Below are positions 18,649-26,627 of a stretch of DNA of 64,000 nucleotides, piece by piece (within the stretch, counting starts at the first letter, position 1; each line of letters begins with the position of its first letter). The notes beneath the pieces are model-generated. The model saw only the letters and a program-made list of their open reading frames with translations, did no database searches and was not told the origin of the DNA. The position numbers and the translations under genes were made by a program. The stretch comes from JAJEBT01 sp965221485 (GTDB lineage Bacteria; Pseudomonadota; Alphaproteobacteria; MPNO01; UBA830), in the NCBI GenBank assembly GCA_965221485.1, contig OZ244893.1, positions 2,852,001 to 2,916,000 on the forward strand. Direction: 5' to 3'.

Positions 18649-19494
18649 ATGGAGATCTTTGGTATGCCTGAGTGGGTCCTTCCATCACTCGTCAGTGGGC
18701 TTCTGGCCGTTATGGCGACATTGCTTGCGGTGTTGGTGCAGAACCGTCGGTCACTGCTTACCTATCACGTGACACACGAACGGATCGGTATATCCGCGAT
18801 CGACGATGTTCACGGCGAAGTTGCCGTGACCGTTGGCGGCAATCAGATGCAAAACCTCTACCTCAGTAATGTGTGGCTCGTAAATCGCAGTATGCGAGAT
18901 GTTGAAGATTTGGACGTGAAGATTTACTCTGGAAATAACGACACGCACCTGATGAGTGAACAAACGAACATTGAAGGGACCGTCGATACATTAGAGCACA
19001 CTACCCAGTATCAAGAGATTGTGAATCGTTTGATTGAGTCATTAGGAAAAATAAAGGCCGCAAAGGCCACTGGCGACGACGCAACGGTAAGTGCGATCTA
19101 CTCGTCCCAAGCTGCAAATTGGCGAATTTATCGAACGCAGCGTTGGTATGAAGTGCCAGTGCTGGCGCGAGGCCAGACCATCCGAGCCACATATTTGACG
19201 AATGTGCTTACGAATACAGACCCGATAATCCATGTTTCATGCCAAAAGGCGGGCGTTCGGTTGAAATACAAGCAGCCATACCAGCCGATCTGGCATATTT
19301 TCGGTGTGCCGCTACTGGAGGCAAGTGTCTGCGGGATCCTGATCGGAGCTGTCATTTGCCTTATCGTGATCAACACAGTCACGACGATCTGGTTGGCTGT
19401 GGTACTCTGTTTTATTGCTGGTGCTCTCGGCAATGTTCCCGGTGCCGGCTTACTCAAACTTTACCGATGGGTTCTGGGCCACTTGGTGGGGTAG
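18649..19494 (+). CDS. Unknown membrane-anchored protein, AT-richer than neighbours
   Basis: The 281-residue protein has an N-terminal transmembrane helix (about 8-30, LPSLVSGLLAVMATLLAVLV). A central soluble part is rich in strands (about 35-210). Two C-terminal hydrophobic helices follow (about 225-270). The start of the soluble part (SLLTYHVTHERIG, then LYLSNVWLVNRS) resembles membrane-tethered beta-sandwich proteins found in accessory regions, whose function is unknown to me. It is the only plus-strand gene in the maintenance block and its composition differs from the backbone, suggesting a separately acquired gene. A second ATG at 18664 is also possible. Confidence 0.65.
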   Translation: MEIFGMPEWVLPSLVSGLLAVMATLLAVLVQNRRSLLTYHVTHERIGISAIDDVHGEVAVTVGGNQMQNLYLSNVWLVNRSMRDVEDLDVKIYSGNNDTHLMSEQTNIEGTVDTLEHTTQYQEIVNRLIESLGKIKAAKATGDDATVSAIYSSQAANWRIYRTQRWYEVPVLARGQTIRATYLTNVLTNTDPIIHVSCQKAGVRLKYKQPYQPIWHIFGVPLLEASVCGILIGAVICLIVINTVTTIWLAVVLCFIAGALGNVPGAGLLKLYRWVLGHLVG

Positions 19495-19505
19495 CCGGGA
19501 CGTGA

Positions 19506-19778
19506 TCAGTGCAGGGCTGTTGAACCCGGAGGCATTCCGCATTCCCGGCGCTTCGCCCGGGCGGCGATCTCGATCCACGCGTCGGGGTCGAATCCGAGCC
19601 GGGCATTCAAGCGATCACAGAGACGGACCGCATCATCGAGCGTGAGGCCAACCAGTGCCGTGGGCACGGGGTCAGGCACACCGTCGAAAACGATGACGAT
19701 CGGTCTCGGTTCCTCGCTGGTGTTCCAGGCCGGAGAGAACGCATAGAGCGCTTCCTCGCTGAGGGTCGGCACAGACAT
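19506..19778 (-). CDS. Small conserved-looking protein of unknown function
   Basis: A 90-residue protein begins MSVPTLSEEALYAFSPAWN and ends with a basic tail. AGGAGGT five bases before the ATG at 19778 supports this start over an upstream ATG. It contains VIVFDGVPDPVPTALVGLTL and a helix LDDAVRLCDRLNARLG. It lies 63 nt after the VWA gene stop on the same strand and may be the last gene of that operon. No family recognised. Confidence 0.6.
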   Translation of the reverse strand: MSVPTLSEEALYAFSPAWNTSEEPRPIVIVFDGVPDPVPTALVGLTLDDAVRLCDRLNARLGFDPDAWIEIAARAKRRECGMPPGSTALH

Positions 19779-19841
19779 AGGGACCTCCTCTGGTGATGCA
19801 TTGGCTGTGGCGGCGGGCACAGTGGCAAGCCGGCGGCGATG

Positions 19842-21080
19842 TCAGTCGGTGATGTCGATCCGCTCGCCCCAGGGCTCGCGGTTCCAGTCTTCGGGTTCCT
19901 GTCCCCAGTTCAGCCAGAGCACCGGGAAGTCTGGCTCGGTCTCGGGATAGCTTCCGCACTCCATGTCGGTGAGATAGAGGCAGAGTGAGGGCTGGCGGCC
20001 TTCACGCTCGAGCCACTCGAACCCGGGACGGAAGTCAGTACCGCCACCGCCCCGGAGCACGATTTGGTCCGGGAGTTCGTCGGGTGCGTAATCCGAGACC
20101 TCCTGCAATGCGCGATCCACCTGGAGAATGGTGACACGCCCCGGCTGCAGTTCGCGTCCGAGTTCACGGATCTCGTTCCAGAACCCGGTGAGGATGTGGT
20201 CAGGGAGCGACCCGGACGTATCGAGAATGACGGCGATCTCATTCAGCCCCTCTGACCGGATCGATGGCAGGTAGAGACCACCGTCGATGAAACGGCGGTT
20301 AGGAAGGCTCCAGGAATAATCGGCACGCGCCGCGTCGGTCATGAAACGGCGCAGGAGGTTCCGCCAGTCAAGGGTGCCGACATGGGCGCTGCCGATGGCG
20401 CGTTCAACACCGCCAGGAACGCTGCCCTGGGCGCGGGCAAGACTGGCCGCCTGATGCAGCGCCTCGTCCCAGCCCTGTTCCTCGGCAGCAATGTCGAGTG
20501 GTCCGGCATCGGGATCGTCACCCATCCCCTTGCGGTCGGCGGCATCCATTACCTCGCCGGTTCCGGCGGGATCGCAACTCTCCGGCGAACCGGATCCCGT
20601 CGTAGCCACTTCCATGCTGTCATCGCCGTGACCGGCCGGATCGTTGGTGTCGTCGCCGTCGGGAGAATGACCTCCGTCCGATGTCAGACGCTCGTAGGCT
20701 TCCTCGACGCTGATCCCGTCCCAGGCAATGGCATCGGACGGCAGCGTGAAACCGGCGTCCCGGAGAAGGCCGTGGGTCACCCGTTGCGAGGCGACCTGCC
20801 AGCGTTCCGGACTCCGGTCTCCGCGCCGGGTGTGGTGCTTGAGGGCGCAGGCGAGAACGACGCGGGCCATGGCGGTGTGGATCGCCTCCGCATCGCTGTC
20901 CCCAATCCACTCCGGCGAATAACGGATCTCCTGGCCATCACTGGCCAGCGTCACCCGCGTTGCGTCGGGACGGAGCGGCAGCCTGAGCGCCAGGCTGCCA
21001 AAGAAAGGCTGGGTCCGAAGAAGCGTGGTGACGCAGTCGCTGAGGCGCCTCGCTGATTCCCGTTCCGTGCTTCCCGTCAT
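19842..21080 (-). CDS. VWA-like domain protein (DUF2201/CobT-like)
   Basis: The 412-residue protein has a C-terminal von Willebrand A-like domain. It shows the metal-site motif AVILDTSGSL (about 265-275), a GGGGTDFRPGF segment and CLYLTDMECG. The N-terminal third (with ARVVLACALKHHTRRGDRSP) corresponds to the metallopeptidase-like part of DUF2201 proteins, while residues 130-200 are an acidic linker. It overlaps the upstream gene at the start (ATGA). With the MoxR ATPase two genes upstream it forms the familiar MoxR/VWA pairing, a chaperone-like machine. The substrate on mobile elements is unknown. Confidence 0.8.
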   Translation of the reverse strand: MTGSTERESARRLSDCVTTLLRTQPFFGSLALRLPLRPDATRVTLASDGQEIRYSPEWIGDSDAEAIHTAMARVVLACALKHHTRRGDRSPERWQVASQRVTHGLLRDAGFTLPSDAIAWDGISVEEAYERLTSDGGHSPDGDDTNDPAGHGDDSMEVATTGSGSPESCDPAGTGEVMDAADRKGMGDDPDAGPLDIAAEEQGWDEALHQAASLARAQGSVPGGVERAIGSAHVGTLDWRNLLRRFMTDAARADYSWSLPNRRFIDGGLYLPSIRSEGLNEIAVILDTSGSLPDHILTGFWNEIRELGRELQPGRVTILQVDRALQEVSDYAPDELPDQIVLRGGGGTDFRPGFEWLEREGRQPSLCLYLTDMECGSYPETEPDFPVLWLNWGQEPEDWNREPWGERIDITD

Positions 21081-21979
21081 CAGGCCGCCTCCGCGATCGC
21101 ATCGGCGGACGCAGCGAAGTAGCCGGCAAACCGGGCAGCGAGGGTATCGGCGTCCTGCTTGACCCGTGCGCGTACCGTCGCATCAAATTTGCGCGAGGGT
21201 CGCAGGGTGTCGGGCTCAACCGACGCGATGCGTTCCCTGACCTGCGCGCAGAGATGCGCGAGATCCGCGTCGCCAAAGATGTTGAGCTGCGGCACTACGT
21301 CCACGAGATCACGGATATTGCCGATGAGACTGTCGCGGAACACCAGCGGCTTCCCGTCCTCGTCCTCGCGAAGACGCTCGCTCACCTTCTCCACCGCATC
21401 GCCGAGACGGCGGTAGAGATCGGTGACCGCATCGTTGAGCTTCTCACGAATTCCGGTTTCGATGTCCGAACGAATGCGCTCGGTCTCGCCGTCAGCAAGA
21501 CGAACGAGGAAATGTCCGGCATCGGGAACGGGGTCGATCCGGTAGACGATCCGGAACCGGTCCCTCAGGGCATCCTTCGACGGATAGTCCGCCATGCGAA
21601 ACAGCCGACCGAGATCAATCCGGGCCTGGTCCCTGTAATCGTCGTACAGGGCCACGAACCGGTTGCGTTCCCGCACCATCTCCTCGGTGAGATCGTCAAG
21701 CGCCGTGATGTAGCGGTCATAGTTGGCCACCGGCAGGAGGCGGCTTCCATGATCATCCCAGGGCAGCGTGTTCACGTAATGCGCAGTCCTTGCCCGGCTC
21801 ATGACATTGGCAAGGGGCGCCAGCGCTGTCTTTGGCAGGAGCCGCTTGTTGTAGCGCCCCGCACTGGCATCGGCATGGTGGGCGATCGCTACCTGCCGGC
21901 TGGCATCGCGGTCATGAAGTCGTCCCGACCAGCTGGAGATACGAAGGTTCACGATCATTGCGTCATGGGTGAGATTCAT
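21080..21979 (-). CDS. Conserved helical protein between MoxR and VWA genes (function unknown)
   Basis: The 299-residue protein is predominantly helical and charged. It has LLPKTALAPLANVMSRARTA near residue 50, a Tyr-rich segment (FVALYDDYRDQARIDLGRLF) and likely coiled coil around 180-210. It resembles the third component seen with MoxR-like and CobT-like genes on integrative elements (DUF3150-type), but I cannot confirm that family from the sequence alone. Its stop overlaps the VWA start, and its ATG follows the MoxR stop by 23 nt, so the three genes form one operon. Confidence 0.65.
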   Translation of the reverse strand: MNLTHDAMIVNLRISSWSGRLHDRDASRQVAIAHHADASAGRYNKRLLPKTALAPLANVMSRARTAHYVNTLPWDDHGSRLLPVANYDRYITALDDLTEEMVRERNRFVALYDDYRDQARIDLGRLFRMADYPSKDALRDRFRIVYRIDPVPDAGHFLVRLADGETERIRSDIETGIREKLNDAVTDLYRRLGDAVEKVSERLREDEDGKPLVFRDSLIGNIRDLVDVVPQLNIFGDADLAHLCAQVRERIASVEPDTLRPSRKFDATVRARVKQDADTLAARFAGYFAASADAIAEAA

Positions 21980-22002
21980 GCGTCTGTCCTTCCGAATTCG
22001 AT

Positions 22003-23028
22003 TTACTGCGAGCGTGCGGCGGCCCAGCGGATGAAGGCGGGGCTGTGCTGGAGCGCTGGATCCCGGCGGACGCAGGAGCTGACGAGGAATTCGCCGATCT
22101 CGCGTCGCAGCCGGCCGGCATAGGTGACGATGGCATCAAGGCTGATGTCATCGGCGAGGCGATAGAGCGCACCACACAGCGCGATCAGTGCGCTGGCGTT
22201 ATCGGGGATACCGGCCGTCTCCGGATCGTCCAGTACGGTCTTGGGGTGCGGCAGTTCGCGCCAGATCCGGAGGAAGGCCGAGAACTCCACCGCAGCGGCC
22301 TCGCCGACGGCACCCCGGAAGAGTGCTCGCTCGATGCCGGCATCAAGCCCGGCCCGGCGTTCAACGATGCGCGACACGAACGCCCAGGTCCTTGGACAGG
22401 GAAACGCCTTCTCCTTCGCCTGGGGATCGAACTGGTGGAGAAGTTCCGGGCGCATCTGGATGAAGAAGATCACCTCGGGCGCGATGCCGTTTGACGCAGC
22501 CCAGGCGCACCAGTCGCCGGCATCGACCCGGATCTCGAGATGGACAAACCGGGACGCAAGGGGTGTCGGCATGCGGTGCGCGACACCCCGGTCGGTCTCG
22601 CGATTGCCACAGGCGATCATCGCGGCGCCGTCGGGCAGCCGGTATTCGCCGACCGTACGGTCAAGCACCAGCTGATAAAGCGCTGCCTGAACCATCGGTA
22701 CGGCGGAGGGCAGTTCCTCGAGGTTGATGAGAAACGCCCGGTCACTGTCTTCCGGCGGCAGGAACGCCGGCGGCGCCCAGCGGGTTCGGCCATCGGTATC
22801 CCGCCAGGGGATGCCGCGCAAATCGACGGGATCAAGGAGGAGGGCGCGAACGTCGACATATTCGCGATCGGCCGAGGCGGCAACCTGCTGTGCGATTTCG
22901 CTCTTGGCACAGCCCGGCGGTCCCCAGACGATCACCGGCTGCTGCGCCTCGACCATCAGGGCGAGCGTTGTGGCGAGGTCGGACGGGGGAAGGGTGTAGT
23001 CAGCAGGTATCCGAACGGATCGGGGCAT
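22003..23028 (-). CDS. MoxR/CobS-type AAA ATPase
   Basis: The 341-residue AAA+ ATPase has Walker A in VIVWGPPGCAKSEI (about 31-44), Walker B in FLINLEELPSA (about 98-108), and a sensor/arginine-finger stretch in AMIACGNRETDRGVAHRM and LASRFVHLEI. This is the MoxR/CobS layout. Such ATPases act with VWA partners to remodel or assemble protein complexes; the VWA gene is two genes downstream. The ATG at 23028 follows GGAG by 8 nt; an upstream in-frame start is less likely. It heads the three-gene maintenance operon. Confidence 0.85.
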   Translation of the reverse strand: MPRSVRIPADYTLPPSDLATTLALMVEAQQPVIVWGPPGCAKSEIAQQVAASADREYVDVRALLLDPVDLRGIPWRDTDGRTRWAPPAFLPPEDSDRAFLINLEELPSAVPMVQAALYQLVLDRTVGEYRLPDGAAMIACGNRETDRGVAHRMPTPLASRFVHLEIRVDAGDWCAWAASNGIAPEVIFFIQMRPELLHQFDPQAKEKAFPCPRTWAFVSRIVERRAGLDAGIERALFRGAVGEAAAVEFSAFLRIWRELPHPKTVLDDPETAGIPDNASALIALCGALYRLADDISLDAIVTYAGRLRREIGEFLVSSCVRRDPALQHSPAFIRWAAARSQ

Positions 23029-23395
23029 CGGCAATCTCCGGATGGCGAGTCGACGGCGTCGACACCCTCCGGGCTGACGAACCGTCACCCCAAACCGGCT
23101 GGCCGGCCTCGTTGCGGCGTGCGCCCCGACTGGTGCTTGCCCGCCGTCCCATGCCTGCAGCTAACAGTTCGATCAGCGGGGACGGAACGGCGGAAGATGC
23201 TGAGCGAAGACGGCGGTGCAGCGAAAGGGAACGAAGTAATCACCCCATCCCCCGGCATCATCCCGTGACTGAGCAAACACAGCCGGAGGTACCCGACGAG
23301 GCCCTAACGACTGCAGGCAACCGTCACTTATGCGCAGAACTTGGATTCACAGTGGTACCTATGTGGTACCTGGGAATATTTGGGCCGAAATCAGA
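23029..23395. other. Intergenic stretch between MoxR gene and attachment site
   Basis: No gene is supported. It includes GTGGTACCT repeated twice 13 nt apart around 23351-23371 and presumably the promoter of the MoxR operon. It is the left flank of the attachment region. Confidence 0.4.
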
Positions 23396-23406
23396 AAAAG
23401 AAAAAA

Positions 23407-23438
23407 CCCGCTATCTCATTGAGATAACGGGTATTTTT
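23407..23438 (-). terminator. tRNA-Met terminator (works in both directions)
   Basis: CCCGCTATCTC and GAGATAACGGG pair over 10 of 11 positions with an ATT loop. A-rich sequence on one side and TATTTTT on the other allow termination on both strands. On the minus strand it directly follows the tRNA fragment's 3' end, as the terminator of the tRNA gene would. Confidence 0.75.
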
Positions 23439-23482
23439 GGTTGCGGGGGTAGGATTTGAACCTACGACCTTCAGGTTATGAG
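23438..23482 (-). other. Attachment site: 3' 45 nt of a tRNA-Met (CAT) gene including CCA
   Basis: The minus strand reads CTCATAACCTGA (anticodon loop and 3' anticodon strand, CAT at 23478-23480). Then come a variable loop, a T-arm with GTTCAAATC inside, CCCCGCA and CCA. The 5' half of a tRNA is absent: the sequence upstream (TTTCGAAA) cannot pair as anticodon stem. This is the identity block that integrases targeting tRNA genes use, with the crossover in the anticodon loop. CAGGTT and AACCTG flank the break as inverted arms (23472-23494), likely core integrase binding sites. The integrase gene begins about 200 nt away. Confidence 0.85.
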
Positions 23483-23678
23483 TTTCGAAACCTGGGAATG
23501 ACAGAAATACGCCTGAGCGCGCAGAATATTTATTAATGATTTAATTACAATCGGTTAAAAATTCCCTTCGCGGACAAGCGTGCGCCTGACATATCGCTGA
23601 ATCGATGCAATTTGTTTGCCAATTGTTTGCCAGCTTGATATGGATCGGTGTGACGGCGACGCGATGGGAAGCGACGGA

Positions 23679-24869
23679 ATGGCAGGCAGAAAGCTGATAC
23701 GGATCGGTAAGAGAGTGGTGGACGCTGTGAAGCCCGGCGATGCGGATTTTGTCTGCTGGGATCGGGATCTGACCGGCTTCGGGCTACGAGTGCGGAAGTC
23801 AGGGCGCAAGGTCTATGTCGTGCAGACCCGGATAGACGGGAAGCTCCGCTGGTTCACAATTGGACAACACGGGCCGCTCAGCCCGGACGAGGCAAGACGG
23901 AAAGCACTGGAGATACTGGCCGGCGCCAGGAATGGCATTGATGCTCGTGAGGAGGTTCGGCCAGCTGACGAGGCGCCAACCATGCACGATCTGGGGCGGC
24001 GGTTCCTTGACGAATACGTACCTGTCCATTGCAAGCCCAGCACGGCAGCTGAGTATCAACGCTCGGTAAGGCTATTCGTCGACCCTGCGATCGGAGACCT
24101 GCGGGTAGACCGGGTGCAGCGCAAAGACATTGCAGCTCTGCATCATGGCCTGCGCGACAAGCCCTATCAGGCCAATCGCACTCTCGGGGTACTGTCGAAG
24201 ATGTTCTCGCTCGCAGAGGTTTGGGGCTGGCGGCCAGACGCATCCAATCCCTGCCGTCATGTCAGACGCTATAAGGAACATAAGCGCGAGCGCTTCCTGT
24301 CGCCGGAGGAGACCATCCGGCTGGGTGAAGTTCTGCGCGAAGCGGAAGCGGAGATGCCCTCTGCAGTTGCTGCCTTCCGCCTGCTTCTGCTGACCGGCTG
24401 CCGCATGTCGGAAATCCGCGATCTGCGCTGGGAGCATGTGAAGAAGGATTGCATCGAACTTCCGGACGCCAAAACCGGAGGGCGCGTAGTACCGCTCGGC
24501 CCGGAAGCCCGGGCCGTGTTGTCGGGAATAAGCCAGGAGGACGGCAACCCATGGGTAATTGCCGGGCGCCTCCCCGGCTCTCACCTCACCGACCTGCAAC
24601 GTCCCTGGCGCCGAATTCGTAAACGCGCAGGTCTGGAGGACGTTCGCATCCACGACTTACGGCACTCCTTCGCCAGCCGCGCGCTCGCGCTCGGCGAGAG
24701 CCTCACCATGATCGGGAAGTTGCTGGGCCACACCCAAGTGCAGACCACCGCCCGCTATGCGCATCTGGCTCGGGACTCGATACAGACCGCCGCTTCGCGG
24801 ATCACGCACAGCATCGGCAACAACCTTACAGGGGCGGGCGTTGATGGACCGGGACAAGGCCGGTGCTGA
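23679..24869 (+). CDS. int: Tyrosine integrase of the element
   Basis: It is a site-specific recombinase that should join the element to a tRNA-Met gene. The 396-residue product has an N-terminal DUF4102-like arm-binding part (FVCWDRDLTGFGLRVRKSGR), a SAM-like core-binding domain and a complete catalytic domain. Catalytic residues visible are Arg in LLTGCRMSEIRDL, His and Arg in IHDLRHSFASR, His in LLGHTQVQTT and Tyr in ARYAHL. The ATG at 23679 is chosen because GGGAAG lies 7 nt upstream; in-frame starts at 23616 (TTG), 23640 and 23664 have none. Its 3' half is repeated at 25961-26560. Confidence 0.93.
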   Translation: MAGRKLIRIGKRVVDAVKPGDADFVCWDRDLTGFGLRVRKSGRKVYVVQTRIDGKLRWFTIGQHGPLSPDEARRKALEILAGARNGIDAREEVRPADEAPTMHDLGRRFLDEYVPVHCKPSTAAEYQRSVRLFVDPAIGDLRVDRVQRKDIAALHHGLRDKPYQANRTLGVLSKMFSLAEVWGWRPDASNPCRHVRRYKEHKRERFLSPEETIRLGEVLREAEAEMPSAVAAFRLLLLTGCRMSEIRDLRWEHVKKDCIELPDAKTGGRVVPLGPEARAVLSGISQEDGNPWVIAGRLPGSHLTDLQRPWRRIRKRAGLEDVRIHDLRHSFASRALALGESLTMIGKLLGHTQVQTTARYAHLARDSIQTAASRITHSIGNNLTGAGVDGPGQGRC

Positions 24870-24890
24870 TCCTCGACATTCAGATGATAA
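24291..24890 (+). repeat. Direct repeat copy 1 (3' half of intact integrase)
   Basis: This 600-bp segment matches 25961-26560 at a constant offset of 1670 bp, without gaps that I could see. Differences are scattered, mostly synonymous, and rise after the catalytic tyrosine. Both end at the shared CAGATGATAA. Confidence 0.9.
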
Positions 24891-24999
24891 TGGAGCAAAC
24901 GGAGTCGAACGCGCACTGGAAGAGATCGACACGACTTCTGTCATCTAGCTTGCGCCCAAGAACCCTTTCATTTATTCCTCGCATGGAATGTATTACCCC

Positions 25000-25362
25000 A
25001 TGAGTTGGGACGTCGAATACACGAATGAATTTGGTGACTGATGGGATGAGCTTGGAGTACGGGAACAAGACGCCACTGTCGCGGCAGTGGAACTGCTGGC
25101 AGGAGCCGGACCTCGGCTTCGTTTTCCCTATTCCTCGGGCGTAGAGGGCTCCCGACACAGCCATATGCGGGAGCTTCGCATCCAGAGCCGTGGCCGACCG
25201 ATTCGTGTCTTCTACGCTTTCGACCCGAGGCGAACGGCCATCCTGCTGATCGGTGGCGACAAGACGGGGGACGACCGGTTTTACAAGCGCTTTGTGCCCA
25301 TAGCCGACAGGCTCTATGACGAACATCTGCAGGAACTGATAGACGAAGGATTGATCCGATGA
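25000..25362 (+). pseudogene. RelE/HigB-type toxin gene interrupted by an in-frame TGA
   Basis: From the ATG at 25000 the frame reads MSWDVEYTNEFGD, a TGA at 25039-25041, then WDELGVREQDATVAAVELL and onward to the end at 25362. Family members typically carry GDWWDEL here, so a Trp codon TGG has become TGA. The rest is intact, including GSRHSHMRELRIQSRGRPIR and FYKRFVPIADRLYDEHL, the RelE/HigB core. Only an ATG at 25087 remains for a shortened product lacking the first 29 residues. The antitoxin start overlaps the stop by 4 nt. The toxin is therefore probably inactive unless the stop is read through. Confidence 0.8.
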
Positions 25363-25694
25363 GCGGACGGAACGCATTTAGCGAACTGACGAAAGACTTT
25401 ACTCCGAAGCGCCGGGCGCGTGTAGAGGCCCGCAAGGCAGAGATGCGGGCGGCCATGGCCCTTCACGAGCTGCGGCAGGCGCGGGCGATGACGCAAAAAG
25501 CGGTTGGAGAGGCCTTGCAGGTCAAGCAACCGGCCGTCGCCAAGCTGGAGAGGCGCACTGATATGTATCTCTCGAACCTCCGGGCCTATATCGAGGCCGT
25601 GGGCGGACGACTGAATATAACTGCCGAGTTTCCGCAAGGGCATGTAGTGATCACCAACTTCTCAAACGTCGGAGAAGAGGAGCAGGTCCTGTGA
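25359..25694 (+). CDS. XRE-family HigA-type antitoxin
   Basis: The 111-residue protein has a central helix-turn-helix (RQARAMTQKAVGEALQVKQ, then PAVAKLERRTDMYLSNLR) followed by an IEAVGGRLNITAEFP tail, typical of HigA antitoxins encoded downstream of RelE/HigB toxins. The N-terminal 40 residues are a basic helix. It overlaps the toxin stop as ATGA, so it depended on coupling to toxin translation. With the toxin broken, the gene may persist as a regulator or as an orphan antitoxin against related toxins. Confidence 0.85.
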   Translation: MSGRNAFSELTKDFTPKRRARVEARKAEMRAAMALHELRQARAMTQKAVGEALQVKQPAVAKLERRTDMYLSNLRAYIEAVGGRLNITAEFPQGHVVITNFSNVGEEEQVL

Positions 25695-25960
25695 TCCTTG
25701 CCCAACGGTCAGTGATACAGGCAACCTTCGCCTCATAAAGCAAATTTGCCACCATCACGTTACTGGCCTTAGCAGCCTGAGCGGCCTGGCCCTATTCGCT
25801 GGATACCGCGACAAACACCGACCTCCGATTGCACGAGGTAGGGCGTGACCCTGCCGACATCGCTTTGACTGGCGCTCACAAAGCACGTCTTCTGGCAGGG
25901 CATGAACTGTCACTACCTGGCAAGACCTGACGACCGATCTCGCGCAGGGCAAGAAAGCGG

Positions 25961-26557
25961 CGCTTCCTGTCGCCAGAGGAGACAGTCCGTCTGGGTGAGG
26001 TTCTGCGCGAAGCGGAAGAGGAGATGCCCTCTGCAGTTGCTGCTTTCCGCCTGCTTCTGCTGACCGGCTGCCGCATGTCGGAAATCCGCGATCTGCGCTG
26101 GGAGTACGTGAAGGAGGACTGCATCGAACTACCGGACGCGAAAACCGGAGGACGCTTAGTACCGCTGGGCCCGGAAGCCCGGGCCGTGTTATCGGGGATA
26201 AGCCAAGAGGACGGCAACCCATGGGTGATTGCCGGCCGCCTTCCCGGCTCTCACCTGACCGACCTGCAACGTCCCTGGCGGCGTATTCGTAAACGCGCCG
26301 GTCTTGAGGATGTGCGCATCCACGATCTTCGTCACTCCTTTGCCAGTCGCGCGCTTGCGCTCGGCGAGAGCCTCACCATGATTGGGAAGCTGCTGGGTCA
26401 CACCCAGGTGCAGACCACTGCGCGCTATGCGCACCTTGCTCGGGACTCGATACAGACTGCTGCATCTCGGATCACCCAGAGCATCGGCAGCAACCTCACA
26501 GGGGTAAGTACCGACGGTTCGGAGAGAGGCCGGAGCTCTCTCTCGCCATTCAGATGA
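25961..26557 (+). pseudogene. 5'-truncated second integrase (catalytic domain only)
   Basis: From FLSPEETVRLGEVLREAEEE onward this is the catalytic half of a tyrosine integrase nearly identical to the one at 23679. It keeps all the catalytic residues: Arg in TGCRMSEIR, HxLRH, GH and the Tyr in ARYAHL. The N-terminal arm-binding and core-binding domains are missing, and the DNA before 25961 is unrelated. An ATG at 26024 would give 177 residues. The C-terminal tail after residue SIGSNLTG differs from copy 1. It could be a remnant of an earlier related island or a partial duplication. Confidence 0.85.
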
Positions 26558-26560
26558 TAA
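25961..26560 (+). repeat. Direct repeat copy 2 (truncated integrase)
   Basis: Matches 24291-24890 at a constant offset of 1670 bp. The pair brackets the toxin-antitoxin module, so homologous recombination between copies would delete it and leave a hybrid but complete integrase. Confidence 0.9.
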
Positions 26561-26627
26561 CGAAGGGCATGCACGTCGATGTCGTTCCTGCCCACAAAGA
26601 TGCGCAACCGCGCTGGGAGAAAAGCCC

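Noticed and set aside
23438..23520. Complete tRNA-Met gene
   Set aside because: Only the 3' 45 nt are present; the sequence before the anticodon cannot form the anticodon stem, D-arm or acceptor strand.
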